Source: JAEZDP01 sp964430855
GTDB lineage: Bacteria; Acidobacteriota; Vicinamibacteria; Vicinamibacterales; Vicinamibacteraceae
Assembly: GCA_964430855.1 (NCBI GenBank)
Contig: CAYSHC010000003.1
Coordinates: 31,320 to 95,319 of the forward strand
Direction: 5' to 3'
DNA: 64,000 nt
Shown here: piece after piece, positions 9,060 through 17,650 of the stretch
Position numbering within the stretch: position 1 is the first letter of the stretch
Layout of the letters: every line of letters starts with the position of its first letter
Notes under the pieces: model-generated
The model's database searches: none
Seen by the model: the letters and a program-made list of their open reading frames with translations, nothing else
Told to the model about the DNA's origin: nothing
Program-made: the position numbers and the translations under genes

Positions 9060-10376
9060 TCAGTCGAGTCCCCACGGCCAGCGTTGCGGGCGTGCGAGCA
9101 TCGCGTTCGCTTCGTCGTCGTTGCGGAACCGCTCCGTGAACGGATCCCAGGTGAGGCGCCGACGGAGCTTCATCGCGATGTGATGCAGCAGGCACGCCGA
9201 GCAGGAGCGATGCGCCACCTCGACGGGCGCGATGGGCTGCTGACGCGTCCTGATGCACTCGAGCCAGTTGCCGTGGTGGTTGCTGCTCCTGTAGAGGTGC
9301 ACGCCCTCCGGCCCGATCTCGGACTTGAGGATACGCGGATCACTCGCCGCCAGGGCCTCGGTGTCCTCGAGCTTCGACTGCGGATCGCTCGACGTCACGG
9401 TCTCGTTGCCGCGCGATACGAAGATCCAGCCCTCGGTGCCCTCGAAGCGGATGCCGTTCGGACAGTCGTTGCTGACGATCATGTGCACGCCGCTTGCGTA
9501 GCGCGCCTCGGTGCGGAACGGGCCGTGAACGTCCCACAGGCCTCTCGTCGGGAACTCGGCGGTTCCCCAGACCTCGATTGGCCCGGTGTATTCGGCGTCC
9601 ATGCCCCAGTGCGCGCTGTCGATATGGTGTGCGCCCCAGCCGGTGATCATCCCGGCACCGAACTGCTCGCAGCGGAGCCAGCCGGGCCTGTCGTATCCCT
9701 CCTGGGGATGGACGCGCATCTCCGTGTAATAGACGTACGGCGTCGAGCCCAGCCACATGTCGTAGTTGAAGTGGGGCGGCACGGGCATTTCGGGCGCGTC
9801 CGGGCCTGACGGGTCGACGGGCAGGCCGACCTTGACCGTCTTCAGCTCGCCGATGCGTCCGTTGCGCACGAGCTCGGCGGCGACGCGGAACTGGATCGAC
9901 GAGCGCTGCTGGCTGCCGATCTGGAAGATGCGTCCCGTCCGGTGCACCGCGTCGCTCAGCGCCCGGCCCTCGGCGATGGTCAGCGAGGCCGGCTTCTGGA
10001 GGTAGATGTCCTTGCCGGCGCGCGCCGCGTCGATGGCGATGCGGGCATGCCAGTGATCGGGCGTGCTGATCACGACCGCATCGATGTCGGGGTCGGCGAG
10101 CAGTTCGCGATAGTCGGTGTAGCCCGTCACGCCGTCGTAGGCGCGCCCGGTCTCCTTCGCGTAGTGGTCGTTGACGAGGACCCTCGCGTCCTCCACGCGC
10201 CGGCGGTCGAGGTCGCACACCGCGGTGATGCGGGCGTGCGCGTGACGCCAGATGCCCGGCATGTCGTGGACGCGCGAGATGCGCCCCGTGCCGATCGCGC
10301 CCACGATGATCTGGTTGCCGGGCGCGTTGCCGCCGAGGACGCTGGCGGGGACGATCGTCGGGAATCCAGGAGACAT
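9060..10376 (-). CDS. Gfo/Idh/MocA-family NAD(P)-dependent oxidoreductase
   Basis: 438 aa. The N-terminal Rossmann fold has IIVGAIGTGRISRV (GxGxxx type), followed by the family block VVISTPDHWHARIA and a catalytic-loop variant LQKPAS in place of the usual EKP. The C-terminal part is the alpha/beta dimerisation and substrate domain. The family oxidises or reduces sugars and inositols. No signal peptide is seen, unlike the gene before it. The ATG at 10374-10376 is preceded by GAGGG at good spacing; a TTG at 10391 would overlap the upstream gene. It follows the second family member by 7 bases, so the two are co-transcribed. Confidence 0.85.
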   Translation of the reverse strand: MSPGFPTIVPASVLGGNAPGNQIIVGAIGTGRISRVHDMPGIWRHAHARITAVCDLDRRRVEDARVLVNDHYAKETGRAYDGVTGYTDYRELLADPDIDAVVISTPDHWHARIAIDAARAGKDIYLQKPASLTIAEGRALSDAVHRTGRIFQIGSQQRSSIQFRVAAELVRNGRIGELKTVKVGLPVDPSGPDAPEMPVPPHFNYDMWLGSTPYVYYTEMRVHPQEGYDRPGWLRCEQFGAGMITGWGAHHIDSAHWGMDAEYTGPIEVWGTAEFPTRGLWDVHGPFRTEARYASGVHMIVSNDCPNGIRFEGTEGWIFVSRGNETVTSSDPQSKLEDTEALAASDPRILKSEIGPEGVHLYRSSNHHGNWLECIRTRQQPIAPVEVAHRSCSACLLHHIAMKLRRRLTWDPFTERFRNDDEANAMLARPQRWPWGLD

Positions 10377-10383
10377 GGTGCCC

Positions 10384-11523
10384 TCACGCAAGGGTCAGCG
10401 GCCGTGCCTGGGCCTGGGCCCTGAGCACGAGCTCGGTGGCCAGGAAGCAGTGGGCCTGGCTCATCGCGGTCTCGGTCCTGTCGAGGATGTCGTCGACGAT
10501 CTGCCGGCCGTAGGGCAGCTCGACGTCGCGCGTGTCGATGTAGCGCGTGTCCTTCCTGTCCGACAGGAACAGGTGGCTCCCGCCAGATCGGCCGGCGAGG
10601 TCCACGTTCTTGCGAATCTCGATGAAGCCGTCGGTACCGAGGATGGTGAGACGCCCGTCGCCCCACGTCGGCAGCCCGTCGGGCGTGAACCAGTCCACGC
10701 GGATGTAGCCGGTGCCGCGGTTGCCGCGCACGTGCATGTCGCCGAAGTCCTCGAAGCCCGGGTACTGCGGGTGGTGCACGTTGCCCGTCTGCGCGCTCAG
10801 CACCTCGGCCGTCGTCGAGCCCGTGAAATGCAGGAACTGGTCGGCCTGGTGCGACGCGATGTCGCACAGGATGCCGCCGAAGCGCGCCTTGTCGAAGAAC
10901 CATGCCGGGCGCGACGGCGCGTTCATCCTGTGCGGCCCGAGACCCACGGTCTGGATCACACGGCCGATCGCGCCGGCCCGCACGAGCTCGCTCGCCTTCA
11001 CGGTCGCGCGGTTCTCGAACCGCTCGCTGTAGACGATCGAGTAGATGCGGCGTGTGGCGGCCTGCACACGCCGCACCTCGGCGAGCTGCTCGAGCGACGT
11101 GATCCCGGGCTTGTCGACGATGTAGTCCTTGCCGGCCTGCATCACGCGAATGCCGAGCGGCGCGCGCTCGTCGGGGATGGCCGCGCTGAGCACGGCGTGA
11201 ATGGAATCGTCCTCGAGGACTTCGGCCTCGCTGCGGGCGAGCTTCGCCGTCGGGAAGCGCTTGAGGAACGCCTGCGCCAGGTCGGGCTCCTGCGCGTAGA
11301 GCCAGACCAGCTCGCCGCCGCCGTTGATGACGGCGTTGGACATGCTCGTGATGTGGCCGTGGTTGACGCCGATGACGCCAAACCGGATGCGCGGCCGCGC
11401 CGGACGGCCGGCCCCGCCAGGCTGCGCCGCCGCGCGTCGTGCCATGGGCCACGCCGCCGCCCCGGACACCGCCTGCACGAACGCTCGTCGCCCCACGCGA
11501 GGGGGACCCGCGGAATCGCTCAT
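10384..11523 (-). CDS. Tat-exported Gfo/Idh/MocA-family oxidoreductase
   Basis: 379 aa. The N terminus GRRAFVQAVSGAAA looks like a twin-arginine signal, suggesting export with bound NAD(P). The Rossmann fold begins at FGVIGVNHGHI, and the catalytic-loop equivalent is YIVDKPGIT (DKP for the usual EKP). The C-terminal domain carries GPHRMNAPSRPAWFF and GGILCDIASHQ, typical of the family. AAGGAGAG upstream supports the ATG at 11523. It is the first gene of a two-gene operon with the oxidoreductase at 9060-10376. The substrate is probably a sugar or sugar derivative. Confidence 0.83.
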   Translation of the reverse strand: MSDSAGPPRVGRRAFVQAVSGAAAWPMARRAAAQPGGAGRPARPRIRFGVIGVNHGHITSMSNAVINGGGELVWLYAQEPDLAQAFLKRFPTAKLARSEAEVLEDDSIHAVLSAAIPDERAPLGIRVMQAGKDYIVDKPGITSLEQLAEVRRVQAATRRIYSIVYSERFENRATVKASELVRAGAIGRVIQTVGLGPHRMNAPSRPAWFFDKARFGGILCDIASHQADQFLHFTGSTTAEVLSAQTGNVHHPQYPGFEDFGDMHVRGNRGTGYIRVDWFTPDGLPTWGDGRLTILGTDGFIEIRKNVDLAGRSGGSHLFLSDRKDTRYIDTRDVELPYGRQIVDDILDRTETAMSQAHCFLATELVLRAQAQARPLTLA

Positions 11524-11584
11524 GTCGACGCTCTCCTTCGGGGAGGATTCTAACGAGTTCTCTGGCGAGGTCGTTCCGTTCGGA

Positions 11585-11590
11585 TATCCT
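11585..11590 (+). promoter_or_regulatory. Candidate -10 element (TATCCT) before the zinc-ribbon gene
   Basis: TATCCT lies 6 bases before the ATG at 11597, in otherwise GC-rich DNA. It fits the TAnnnT pattern seen before several other starts in this window. No -35 box is evident. Confidence 0.35.
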
Positions 11591-11596
11591 CGACAG

Positions 11597-11809
11597 ATGC
11601 CCGATGGCCCCGTCCCCGCGCTGGACTGCCCCGAGTGCGGCGCCGCCCTGGTCCACGTCGGCACCGAGATGGGCTCCGGCGCGTTCCGGACGCAGGCGGC
11701 GTCGATGCCGCAGCGACCCATCCACGCCTACGACTGCCCCGACTGCGGCACCTGCTGGAAGTACGCCACGCGGCTGCTGCCCGACCCGGTGCGGCAGATC
11801 CTGAAATAG
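11597..11809 (+). CDS. Small double zinc-ribbon protein
   Basis: 70 aa with two CxxC knuckles, CPECG at about residues 11-15 and CPDCG at about residues 47-51, which together would bind one zinc ion. There is no signal peptide or membrane segment. Such ribbons often bind nucleic acid or protein, but the specific role is unknown. It is divergent from the Tat-oxidoreductase gene, with 73 bases between, and lies 85 bases before the ebo-type operon. The ATG at 11597 is chosen because the domain starts directly after it. Confidence 0.65.
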   Translation: MPDGPVPALDCPECGAALVHVGTEMGSGAFRTQAASMPQRPIHAYDCPDCGTCWKYATRLLPDPVRQILK

Positions 11810-11877
11810 CCGACGTTCCGGCTCCGGCGCGGCCGTCGTGCGCCAGGCCCGGCGGGCGCGGCCGCGGTGCCGCGTCA

Positions 11878-11883
11878 TACAAT
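11878..11883 (+). promoter_or_regulatory. Candidate -10 element (TACAAT) for the ebo-type operon
   Basis: TACAAT lies 11 bases before the first ATG of the operon (11895). It is the only AT-rich patch in the 85-base gap and would give a very short leader. No -35 box is visible. Confidence 0.4.
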
Positions 11884-11894
11884 GAAATCCGGCC

Positions 11895-12206
11895 ATGGAC
11901 GAGACGAAGACCCCATCAGCGGACCTGACGCCGGTGCCGGCCGCGGGACGCGCGATCGTCGACGACGGGTTCGTGCCGGCGCGTGCGAAGCTGCTCGAGG
12001 TGGCGGCGTTCCTCGATCGGGTGGAGCGGTACGGCGTTGCCGACGACTTCCGCTGCGAGGCGCTCCGGCAGGCCGTCCACGTCGTGGCAGACGGCCGCCC
12101 CGAGCGCACCCGGCGCGTGCTCGAGGCGCTCAGCGACCCCACCACCGAGCCCGACGAGCGGTCGACAGGCAAGGCGGCCCTCGGCGCCTGGCGGGGGCGC
12201 GGCTGA
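11895..12206 (+). CDS. Small uncharacterised protein, first gene of the ebo-type operon
   Basis: 103 aa, mostly helical, with the block ARAKLLEVAAFLDRVERYG and a C-terminal KAALGAWRG. I do not recognise a characterised family. It sits 4 bases before the EboB-like gene, in the place EboA often takes in ebo clusters, but it is much shorter than EboA as I remember it and shares no motif I can see. There are no signal or membrane segments. A role in the ebo pathway is inferred from position only. Confidence 0.6.
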   Translation: MDETKTPSADLTPVPAAGRAIVDDGFVPARAKLLEVAAFLDRVERYGVADDFRCEALRQAVHVVADGRPERTRRVLEALSDPTTEPDERSTGKAALGAWRGRG

Positions 12207-12210
12207 CGCC

Positions 12211-13029
12211 ATGCGCTACATCGAGCCGCACGGCCACATGGTGAGCCGCACGACCGACGACTACGAGGCCATGGTCTCGGCGGGATGCCAGGCCGTGTGC
12301 GAGCCCGCGTTCTGGGCCGGCTTCGACAGGGGATCGGTCGAGGGCTTCCGCGACTACTTCCGCCAGCTGACCGTCTACGAGCCCGCGCGGGCGGCGAAGT
12401 TCCTGCTGCCGCACTACTGCTGGCTGTGCCTCAACCCGAAGGAGTCCGAGGACCTCGGCCTGGCGCGCGAGGTGCTGGCGATCATCCCCGAGTTCCTCGA
12501 CGCCGCCGGCGTGCTCGGCATCGGCGAGATCGGGCTCAACAGGAACACGCGCAACGAGATGCGCGTGCTGGAACAGCACATCGAGCTGGCGGTGGCGCAC
12601 GATCAGCTGATCCTCGTCCATACCCCTCACCTCGAGGACAAGCTGAAGGGGACACGGCTCATCCTCGACGTGCTGCGCGCGCATCCGGGCGTGCAGCCGG
12701 GACGGGTGATCATCGACCACGTCGAGGAGCACACGGTGCGCCAGGTGCTCGACGCCGGGTTCTGGGCGGGCATCACGCTGTACCCCGACTCGAAGACGTC
12801 GCCGGCGCGCGCCGTGGACATCGTCGAGATCACGGGTGGCGAGCGGCTCTGGCTCAACAGCGCGTGCGACTGGGGCGTCAGCGACCCGCTGGCCGTGCCG
12901 CGCGCCGCGCTCGAGATGCGCCGCCGCGGGCACAGCGCCGACGAGGTCGACCGGCTGCTCTTCAGGAACCCGCACGCGTTCCTGTCGCAGTGTCCGAAGT
13001 TCCGGGTCGGGGCACAGGACGGCGCATGA
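12211..13029 (+). CDS. eboB: TatD-like metal-dependent hydrolase, EboB type
   Basis: 272 aa. The TIM-barrel metal ligands of the TatD group can be followed: HGH in EPHGHMVSR (residues about 7-9), Glu in GIGEIGLNR, His in VHTPHLED, His in VIIDHVEEH and Asp in NSACDWGVSD. In ebo (EDB) clusters a TatD-like protein is a constant member. These operons are linked to moving aromatic natural-product precursors across the cytoplasmic membrane, as with scytonemin monomer in cyanobacteria. The chemical reaction is not known. The stop overlaps the EboE start (ATGA). Confidence 0.8.
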   Translation: MRYIEPHGHMVSRTTDDYEAMVSAGCQAVCEPAFWAGFDRGSVEGFRDYFRQLTVYEPARAAKFLLPHYCWLCLNPKESEDLGLAREVLAIIPEFLDAAGVLGIGEIGLNRNTRNEMRVLEQHIELAVAHDQLILVHTPHLEDKLKGTRLILDVLRAHPGVQPGRVIIDHVEEHTVRQVLDAGFWAGITLYPDSKTSPARAVDIVEITGGERLWLNSACDWGVSDPLAVPRAALEMRRRGHSADEVDRLLFRNPHAFLSQCPKFRVGAQDGA

Positions 13030-14243
13030 AGCTCGCGCACGGTCTGCACCTCGCCTACTGCACGAACGTCCACCGCGGCGACAGCTGGCCCGAGACCTTC
13101 GCGACGCTCGAGCGCCACACCGACGCGGTCCGCCGCCGCGTGGCGCCGCACGAGCCGTACGCCATCGGCCTGCGGCTCGGCGCCCGCGCGGCCCACGAGC
13201 TGTCGGCACCGGACACGCTGCGCGCGTTCAGGCAGTGGCTCGACGCGCACGACAGCTACGTCTTCACCGTCAACGGCTTCCCCTACGGCAGCTTTCACGG
13301 CACGCGCGTGAAGGAGCAGGTCTATGCGCCCGACTGGGCGACGGCCGAACGCCTTGCGTACACGCGGCGCCTCTTCGACCTGCTCGTCGAGCTCGTGCCG
13401 CCGGACGTGCCCGGCAGCGTCAGCACGGTGCCCGTGTCGTTCAAGGGCTTCGAGCGCGATGCCGACCACCGCGCGGCCGTGTTCGCGAACCTGGCGGCGT
13501 GCGCGCGCCACGTCGAGGCGCTCGCCGAGCGGACCGGCCGCGACCTGTCGCTTGGCCTCGAGCCCGAGCCGCTGTGCGTGCTCGAGACGTCGGCCGAGAC
13601 GCTGGCGTTCTTCGATGCCTGGGACGCGGCCGATCGCGACGCCCCTCGCTGGCGGCGTGTCGTCGGCGTCAACTACGACTGCTGCCATCTGGCTGTGGAG
13701 TTCGAGGACGCGAAGGCCGCGCTCGGCGCGCTGGCGGCCGCCGGCGTGCGCCTGAGCAAGCTGCACCTGAGCTCGGCGCTGCGCGTCACGCCCGATGCCG
13801 CGGGGCGGCAGGCGCTCGAGGCCTTCGTCGAGCCGACGTACCTGCACCAGGTCGTGGCGGGCCATCCCGATACCGGGGAGGTCTACCGTCGGTACGTGGA
13901 TCTGCCGGACGCGCTGGCCGACACGGCGGCCATCGGTGACGACGAGGAGTGGCGCGTGCACTTCCACGTGCCGCTGCACGCCTCGCCGGGCGCGCCGTTC
14001 CTCGACATGCGCGACCACCTCGAGGATGCGCTCGACTGGCTGGCGGCCGCCCCGTCGGCATGCGCGCACCTCGAGATGGAGACCTACACGTGGGAAGTGC
14101 TGCCGCCGGCGCTGCGCATCGGCATCGAGGACCAGCTCGTCGCCGAGTACGCCTGGACGCTCGACGCGCTGGCGCGCCGCGGCCTCGCCGACCCGGCGCT
14201 CGCCCGGCGCGTGGCGGAGGCGGCGGCACCCGCGGTGCCATGA
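13026..14243 (+). CDS. eboE: Metabolite traffic protein EboE (xylose isomerase-like TIM barrel)
   Basis: 405 aa. The N terminus GLHLAYCTNVHRGDSWPETF and the later blocks GLEPEPLCVLE, VNYDCCHLAVEFED and HFHVPLH are typical of EboE, an AP-endonuclease/xylose isomerase-like barrel whose Glu, Asp and His residues probably hold a metal. It lies between EboB and EboC and overlaps both by 4 bases, so the proteins are made together. Its role is inferred from the ebo operon: handling or passing a secondary metabolite. The exact reaction is unknown. Confidence 0.85.
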   Translation: MKLAHGLHLAYCTNVHRGDSWPETFATLERHTDAVRRRVAPHEPYAIGLRLGARAAHELSAPDTLRAFRQWLDAHDSYVFTVNGFPYGSFHGTRVKEQVYAPDWATAERLAYTRRLFDLLVELVPPDVPGSVSTVPVSFKGFERDADHRAAVFANLAACARHVEALAERTGRDLSLGLEPEPLCVLETSAETLAFFDAWDAADRDAPRWRRVVGVNYDCCHLAVEFEDAKAALGALAAAGVRLSKLHLSSALRVTPDAAGRQALEAFVEPTYLHQVVAGHPDTGEVYRRYVDLPDALADTAAIGDDEEWRVHFHVPLHASPGAPFLDMRDHLEDALDWLAAAPSACAHLEMETYTWEVLPPALRIGIEDQLVAEYAWTLDALARRGLADPALARRVAEAAAPAVP

Positions 14244-15022
14244 CAGCCTTGCCCCTGCCGCCTCGGGTGTCGCGAGGCCGGGCGTGGCTCGACCTCGCGC
14301 GCGCCGGGAACTTCCCGTCGGTGTGGAGCAACGTGCTCGCGGCGCTCGTGCTCTCGGGGCCGCTCGCGCAGGCCACCGGCGCTCCGTCGTCGTCGATGAC
14401 CGCATGGTGGCCGGCGCCCGGACCGTGGCTCGCCGCGACGCTGGCGGCGACGCTCGCCTACGCCGGGGGCGCCACGCTCAACGACGTCTTCGACGTGACG
14501 TTCGACAGCCGGCACCGGCCCGATCGCGCCATTCCGGCCGGCGTCGTCTCGCGGACGGCCGCGGCGTGGGGTGGCGCGCTGCTGCTCGCCGCCGGCGTCG
14601 TCGTGTTGGTCGCCGCCCTGGGCGCGTCGCCCGTGTGGGCCGGCGCGATGGCTGCCGCCATCGTGGCCTACGACTGGGTGCACAAGCGGTGGGCAGGCGC
14701 GGTGGTGCTGATGGCGGCCTGCCGGGCGTTCCTCGCGCTGACGGTGGCCTCGCTGCCCGGTCAGGTGTTCACGACGCCGGTCCTCGCCTGGGTCGCCGCG
14801 CTGTCGCTCTACATCGTCGCCGTCAGTGTCGTCGCGCGCGCCGAGTACTGGCCGGGCGCGCCGGCGGATGTTCTCGGCCGGTGGGTCGGGCGCCTGCTGC
14901 GCTCGATGCCGTGGCTCGACGCCGCGGCGATGGCCCTCGTCGGCGCGTGGCCGCCGGCGCTGGCGAGCGCGCTCGCCGTCCCGCTGGGCCAGGCGGCGCA
15001 GCGGCGCGCCGCGTCCACGTAA
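14240..15022 (+). CDS. eboC: UbiA-like membrane prenyltransferase EboC
   Basis: 260 aa, very hydrophobic, with about seven to nine membrane helices. The first Asp-rich UbiA motif is NDVFDVTFDSRHRPDR (about residue 80) and the second region is YDWVHKRW. These bind the prenyl diphosphate through Mg2+. It fits the EboC subgroup of the UbiA superfamily, which in ebo operons is thought to prenylate or otherwise process a lipid-linked intermediate. The start overlaps EboE by ATGA. EboD follows after 23 bases. Confidence 0.83.
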   Translation: MTALPLPPRVSRGRAWLDLARAGNFPSVWSNVLAALVLSGPLAQATGAPSSSMTAWWPAPGPWLAATLAATLAYAGGATLNDVFDVTFDSRHRPDRAIPAGVVSRTAAAWGGALLLAAGVVVLVAALGASPVWAGAMAAAIVAYDWVHKRWAGAVVLMAACRAFLALTVASLPGQVFTTPVLAWVAALSLYIVAVSVVARAEYWPGAPADVLGRWVGRLLRSMPWLDAAAMALVGAWPPALASALAVPLGQAAQRRAAST

Positions 15023-15045
15023 GCTTCTGCGAAGGATTGGTGGCC

Positions 15046-16269
15046 GTGTCCGTTTCCCTCCCTCTCACGCTCGGGCCGTCCCCAGGCGGTCTTGACGCTG
15101 CGTCCGACGAGATCTCGCGTCCCGTCGTGATCGAGCAGCCGCTGCGCCTGCTGTTCACGCGCGACGTCCTGGCGCCAGGCAACGCCACGCTGACCCGCGT
15201 CCTCACGCCGCGCGACGCCGGCATCGTCCCGCGCGTGCTGGTCTGCTGGGACCAGGGCCTGGCCGGCGTCCTTCCCGACATGGCCGCGCGCATCAGCGCG
15301 TGGTTCGCGGCGTGGAAGGACGTCGTCCGGCTCGCGGCCGAGCCGGTGGCCGTGCCGGGCGGCGAGCCCGTGAAGAACGACAGGGCGGCGCTCGAGCGCG
15401 TGTGGGCGGCGATCGACGCGGCGCACCTGTGCCGGCACTCGTACGTGCTGGTGATTGGCGGGGGCGCCGTGCTCGACATGGTGGGCTTTGCCGCGGCGAC
15501 GGCCCATCGCGGCATTCCCCTCGTGCGCGTGCCGACGACGAGCCTGAGCCAGGCCGATGGCGGCATCGGCGTGAAGAACGGCGTCAACCTGTTCGGCAAG
15601 AAGAACTGGCTCGGCACGTTCGTCGTGCCGCACGCGGTGGTCAACGACGCGTCGTTCCTGCACCGCCTGCCGCCGCGCGACAGGCGGGCGGGGCTGGTGG
15701 AGGCGGTGAAGGTGGCGCTCATCCGCGACGCCGCGTTCTTCGAGGCCATCGAGTCGCGGGTCGACGCGCTTGCCGCGTTCGAGCCCGACGCGCTCGAGGC
15801 CGTCGTCCGCGTGAGCGCACGCCACCATCTGGAGCACATCGCCACGGGCGGCGACCCGTTCGAGCGCGGAAGCGCGCGTCCCCTGGACTTCGGCCACTGG
15901 GCCGCGCACAAGCTCGAGCAGATGACCGGGTTCGCGGTGACGCATGGCGAGGCCGTCGCCATCGGCGTCGCGCTGGACGTCGTCTACGCGGTGCGGGTCG
16001 GGCTGCTCGACGAGCGGACGGCCGATCGCGTGCTCGACGTGCTCGCGGCGATAGGATTCGAGCTGTATCACGCGGCGCTCGCGGTGCGCGGCGCGGACGG
16101 GCGGCGTACGCTGCTCGACGGCCTCGAGGAGTTCCGCGAGCATCTCGGCGGGCGGCTGACGATCCCGATGATCCGCGCGATTGGCGAGCAGGTGGACGTC
16201 CACGAGATGGACGCCGCGCACGTCGACGCGGCCATCGACACGCTGGCCGCGCGGTACGCCCATGGCTGA
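15046..16269 (+). CDS. eboD: 3-dehydroquinate synthase-like sugar phosphate cyclase EboD
   Basis: 407 aa. It has the NAD-binding block VLVIGGGAVLDMVGFAAAT, then RVPTTSLSQADGGIGVKNG, the loop KVALIRDAAFF, and metal-site histidines in GHWAAHKLE and THGEAVAIGV. This is the DHQ synthase/sugar phosphate cyclase fold. EboD members are distinct from AroB and may cyclise another sugar phosphate. The start is GTG at 15046, 9 bases after GAAGGA; GTG at 15040 is an alternative. The 3' end overlaps the EboF start by 8 bases. Confidence 0.85.
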   Translation: MSVSLPLTLGPSPGGLDAASDEISRPVVIEQPLRLLFTRDVLAPGNATLTRVLTPRDAGIVPRVLVCWDQGLAGVLPDMAARISAWFAAWKDVVRLAAEPVAVPGGEPVKNDRAALERVWAAIDAAHLCRHSYVLVIGGGAVLDMVGFAAATAHRGIPLVRVPTTSLSQADGGIGVKNGVNLFGKKNWLGTFVVPHAVVNDASFLHRLPPRDRRAGLVEAVKVALIRDAAFFEAIESRVDALAAFEPDALEAVVRVSARHHLEHIATGGDPFERGSARPLDFGHWAAHKLEQMTGFAVTHGEAVAIGVALDVVYAVRVGLLDERTADRVLDVLAAIGFELYHAALAVRGADGRRTLLDGLEEFREHLGGRLTIPMIRAIGEQVDVHEMDAAHVDAAIDTLAARYAHG

Positions 16270-17650
16270 ACGGCTGGCCGTCATCGACGTCGTCGGGCTC
16301 ACGCCGCGGGTGCTCGGCGAGCACACGCCGCACCTGCTGGCGGCCGCGCGCGAGGGCGGGCTCACGCGCGTGCGGCCCGTCGTGCCCGCGCTCACGTGCA
16401 GCGCGCAGGCGACCTACCTGACAGGGATGCTGCCATCGGGCCACGGCATCGTCGGCAACGGGTGGTTCAACCGCGAGCTGGCCGAGCATCACTTCTGGAA
16501 GCAGTCGAACCATCTCGTGCGCGGGCCGAAGCTGTGGGAGCGGGCACGGGAGCGGCGTCCGGGCTTCACCTGCGCCAAGCTGTTCTGGTGGTACAACATG
16601 TACTCCAGCGCGGACTGGTCGATCACGCCGCGGCCGATGTATCCCGCCGACGGCCGCAAGGTGTTCGACATCTATACCTACCCGATGCCGCTGCGCGAGG
16701 AGATCAAGCGCGAGCTCGGGGCGTTTCCGTTCCAGGCGTTCTGGGGGCCGCTTGCCGGCATCGACTCGAGCGCCTGGATCGCCCGCGCGGCCCAGTGGAT
16801 CGAGGCGCGCCACCGGCCCGACCTGTCGCTGGTGTACCTGCCGCACCTCGACTACGACCTCCAGCGGTATGGCCCTGACGACCCGCGGCTGCCGGCCCAG
16901 TACCGCGCCATCGACGAGGTCGTCGGCGGCCTGCTGGCGTTCTATCGGGAGCGCGGCGTCCGGCCGGTGATCCTGTCGGAGTACGGCATCACGAAGGTGA
17001 CACGGCCGATCGCGCTGAACCGTCTGTTCCGCGCGCGCGGGTGGATCACCATCAAGGAGGAGCTCGGGCGCGAGATGCTCGACTGCGGCGCGAGCCGCGC
17101 GTTCACGATTGCCGACCACCAGGTCGCGCACGTGTACGTGAACGACGCGTCGATTGCGCACGAGGTGCGATCGGCGATCGAGCAGGTCGACGGCGTCGCG
17201 GCGGTGCTCGACGCGGCAGGCAAGCGCGAGATCGGGCTCGACCACGAGCGCGCCGGCGACTTCGTGGCGCTTTCCGACGAAGACGCCTGGTTCACCTACT
17301 ACTACTGGGAGGACGATGCCCGCGCGCCCGACTTCGCGCGATGCGTCGACATCCACAGGAAGTACGGCTACGACCCGGCGGAGCTGTTCCTCGACCCGGC
17401 GCTGCGGCTGCCGAATCTGCGCGTCGCGTGGCGGCTGGCGCAGAAGACGCTCGGGTTCCGGATGCTCATGGACGTCATCCCGCTGGACGCGTCGCTCGTG
17501 GGCGGCTCGCACGGCGTCTGTCCCGCGAGCACCGACGACTGGCCGGTCCTCATCGGCACAGGGGAGGGCGATGGCCCGATCGCGCCGACGGAGGTGCACG
17601 AGCGGCTGCTGGCGCTGTGTGCGCCCGGGGCGGCGGGCGAGGGCGCATGA
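16262..17650 (+). CDS. eboF: Nucleotide pyrophosphatase/phosphodiesterase-like protein EboF
   Basis: 462 aa of the alkaline phosphatase/NPP superfamily. The nucleophile region is PALTCSAQATYLTGMLPSGH, followed by the metal-binding blocks YLPHLDYDLQRYG and VILSEYGITKV, and then DHQVAHVYVN. No signal peptide is evident, so it appears cytoplasmic. EboF is the usual last core member of ebo operons. The ATG at 16262 overlaps the EboD stop; the next ORF, a HAD hydrolase, overlaps by ATGA. Confidence 0.83.
   Translation: MAERLAVIDVVGLTPRVLGEHTPHLLAAAREGGLTRVRPVVPALTCSAQATYLTGMLPSGHGIVGNGWFNRELAEHHFWKQSNHLVRGPKLWERARERRPGFTCAKLFWWYNMYSSADWSITPRPMYPADGRKVFDIYTYPMPLREEIKRELGAFPFQAFWGPLAGIDSSAWIARAAQWIEARHRPDLSLVYLPHLDYDLQRYGPDDPRLPAQYRAIDEVVGGLLAFYRERGVRPVILSEYGITKVTRPIALNRLFRARGWITIKEELGREMLDCGASRAFTIADHQVAHVYVNDASIAHEVRSAIEQVDGVAAVLDAAGKREIGLDHERAGDFVALSDEDAWFTYYYWEDDARAPDFARCVDIHRKYGYDPAELFLDPALRLPNLRVAWRLAQKTLGFRMLMDVIPLDASLVGGSHGVCPASTDDWPVLIGTGEGDGPIAPTEVHERLLALCAPGAAGEGA

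Noticed and set aside
11895..12206. Naming the first ebo-operon gene eboA
   Set aside because: The position fits, but the protein is far shorter than EboA as I know it and shows none of its conserved C-terminal pattern.
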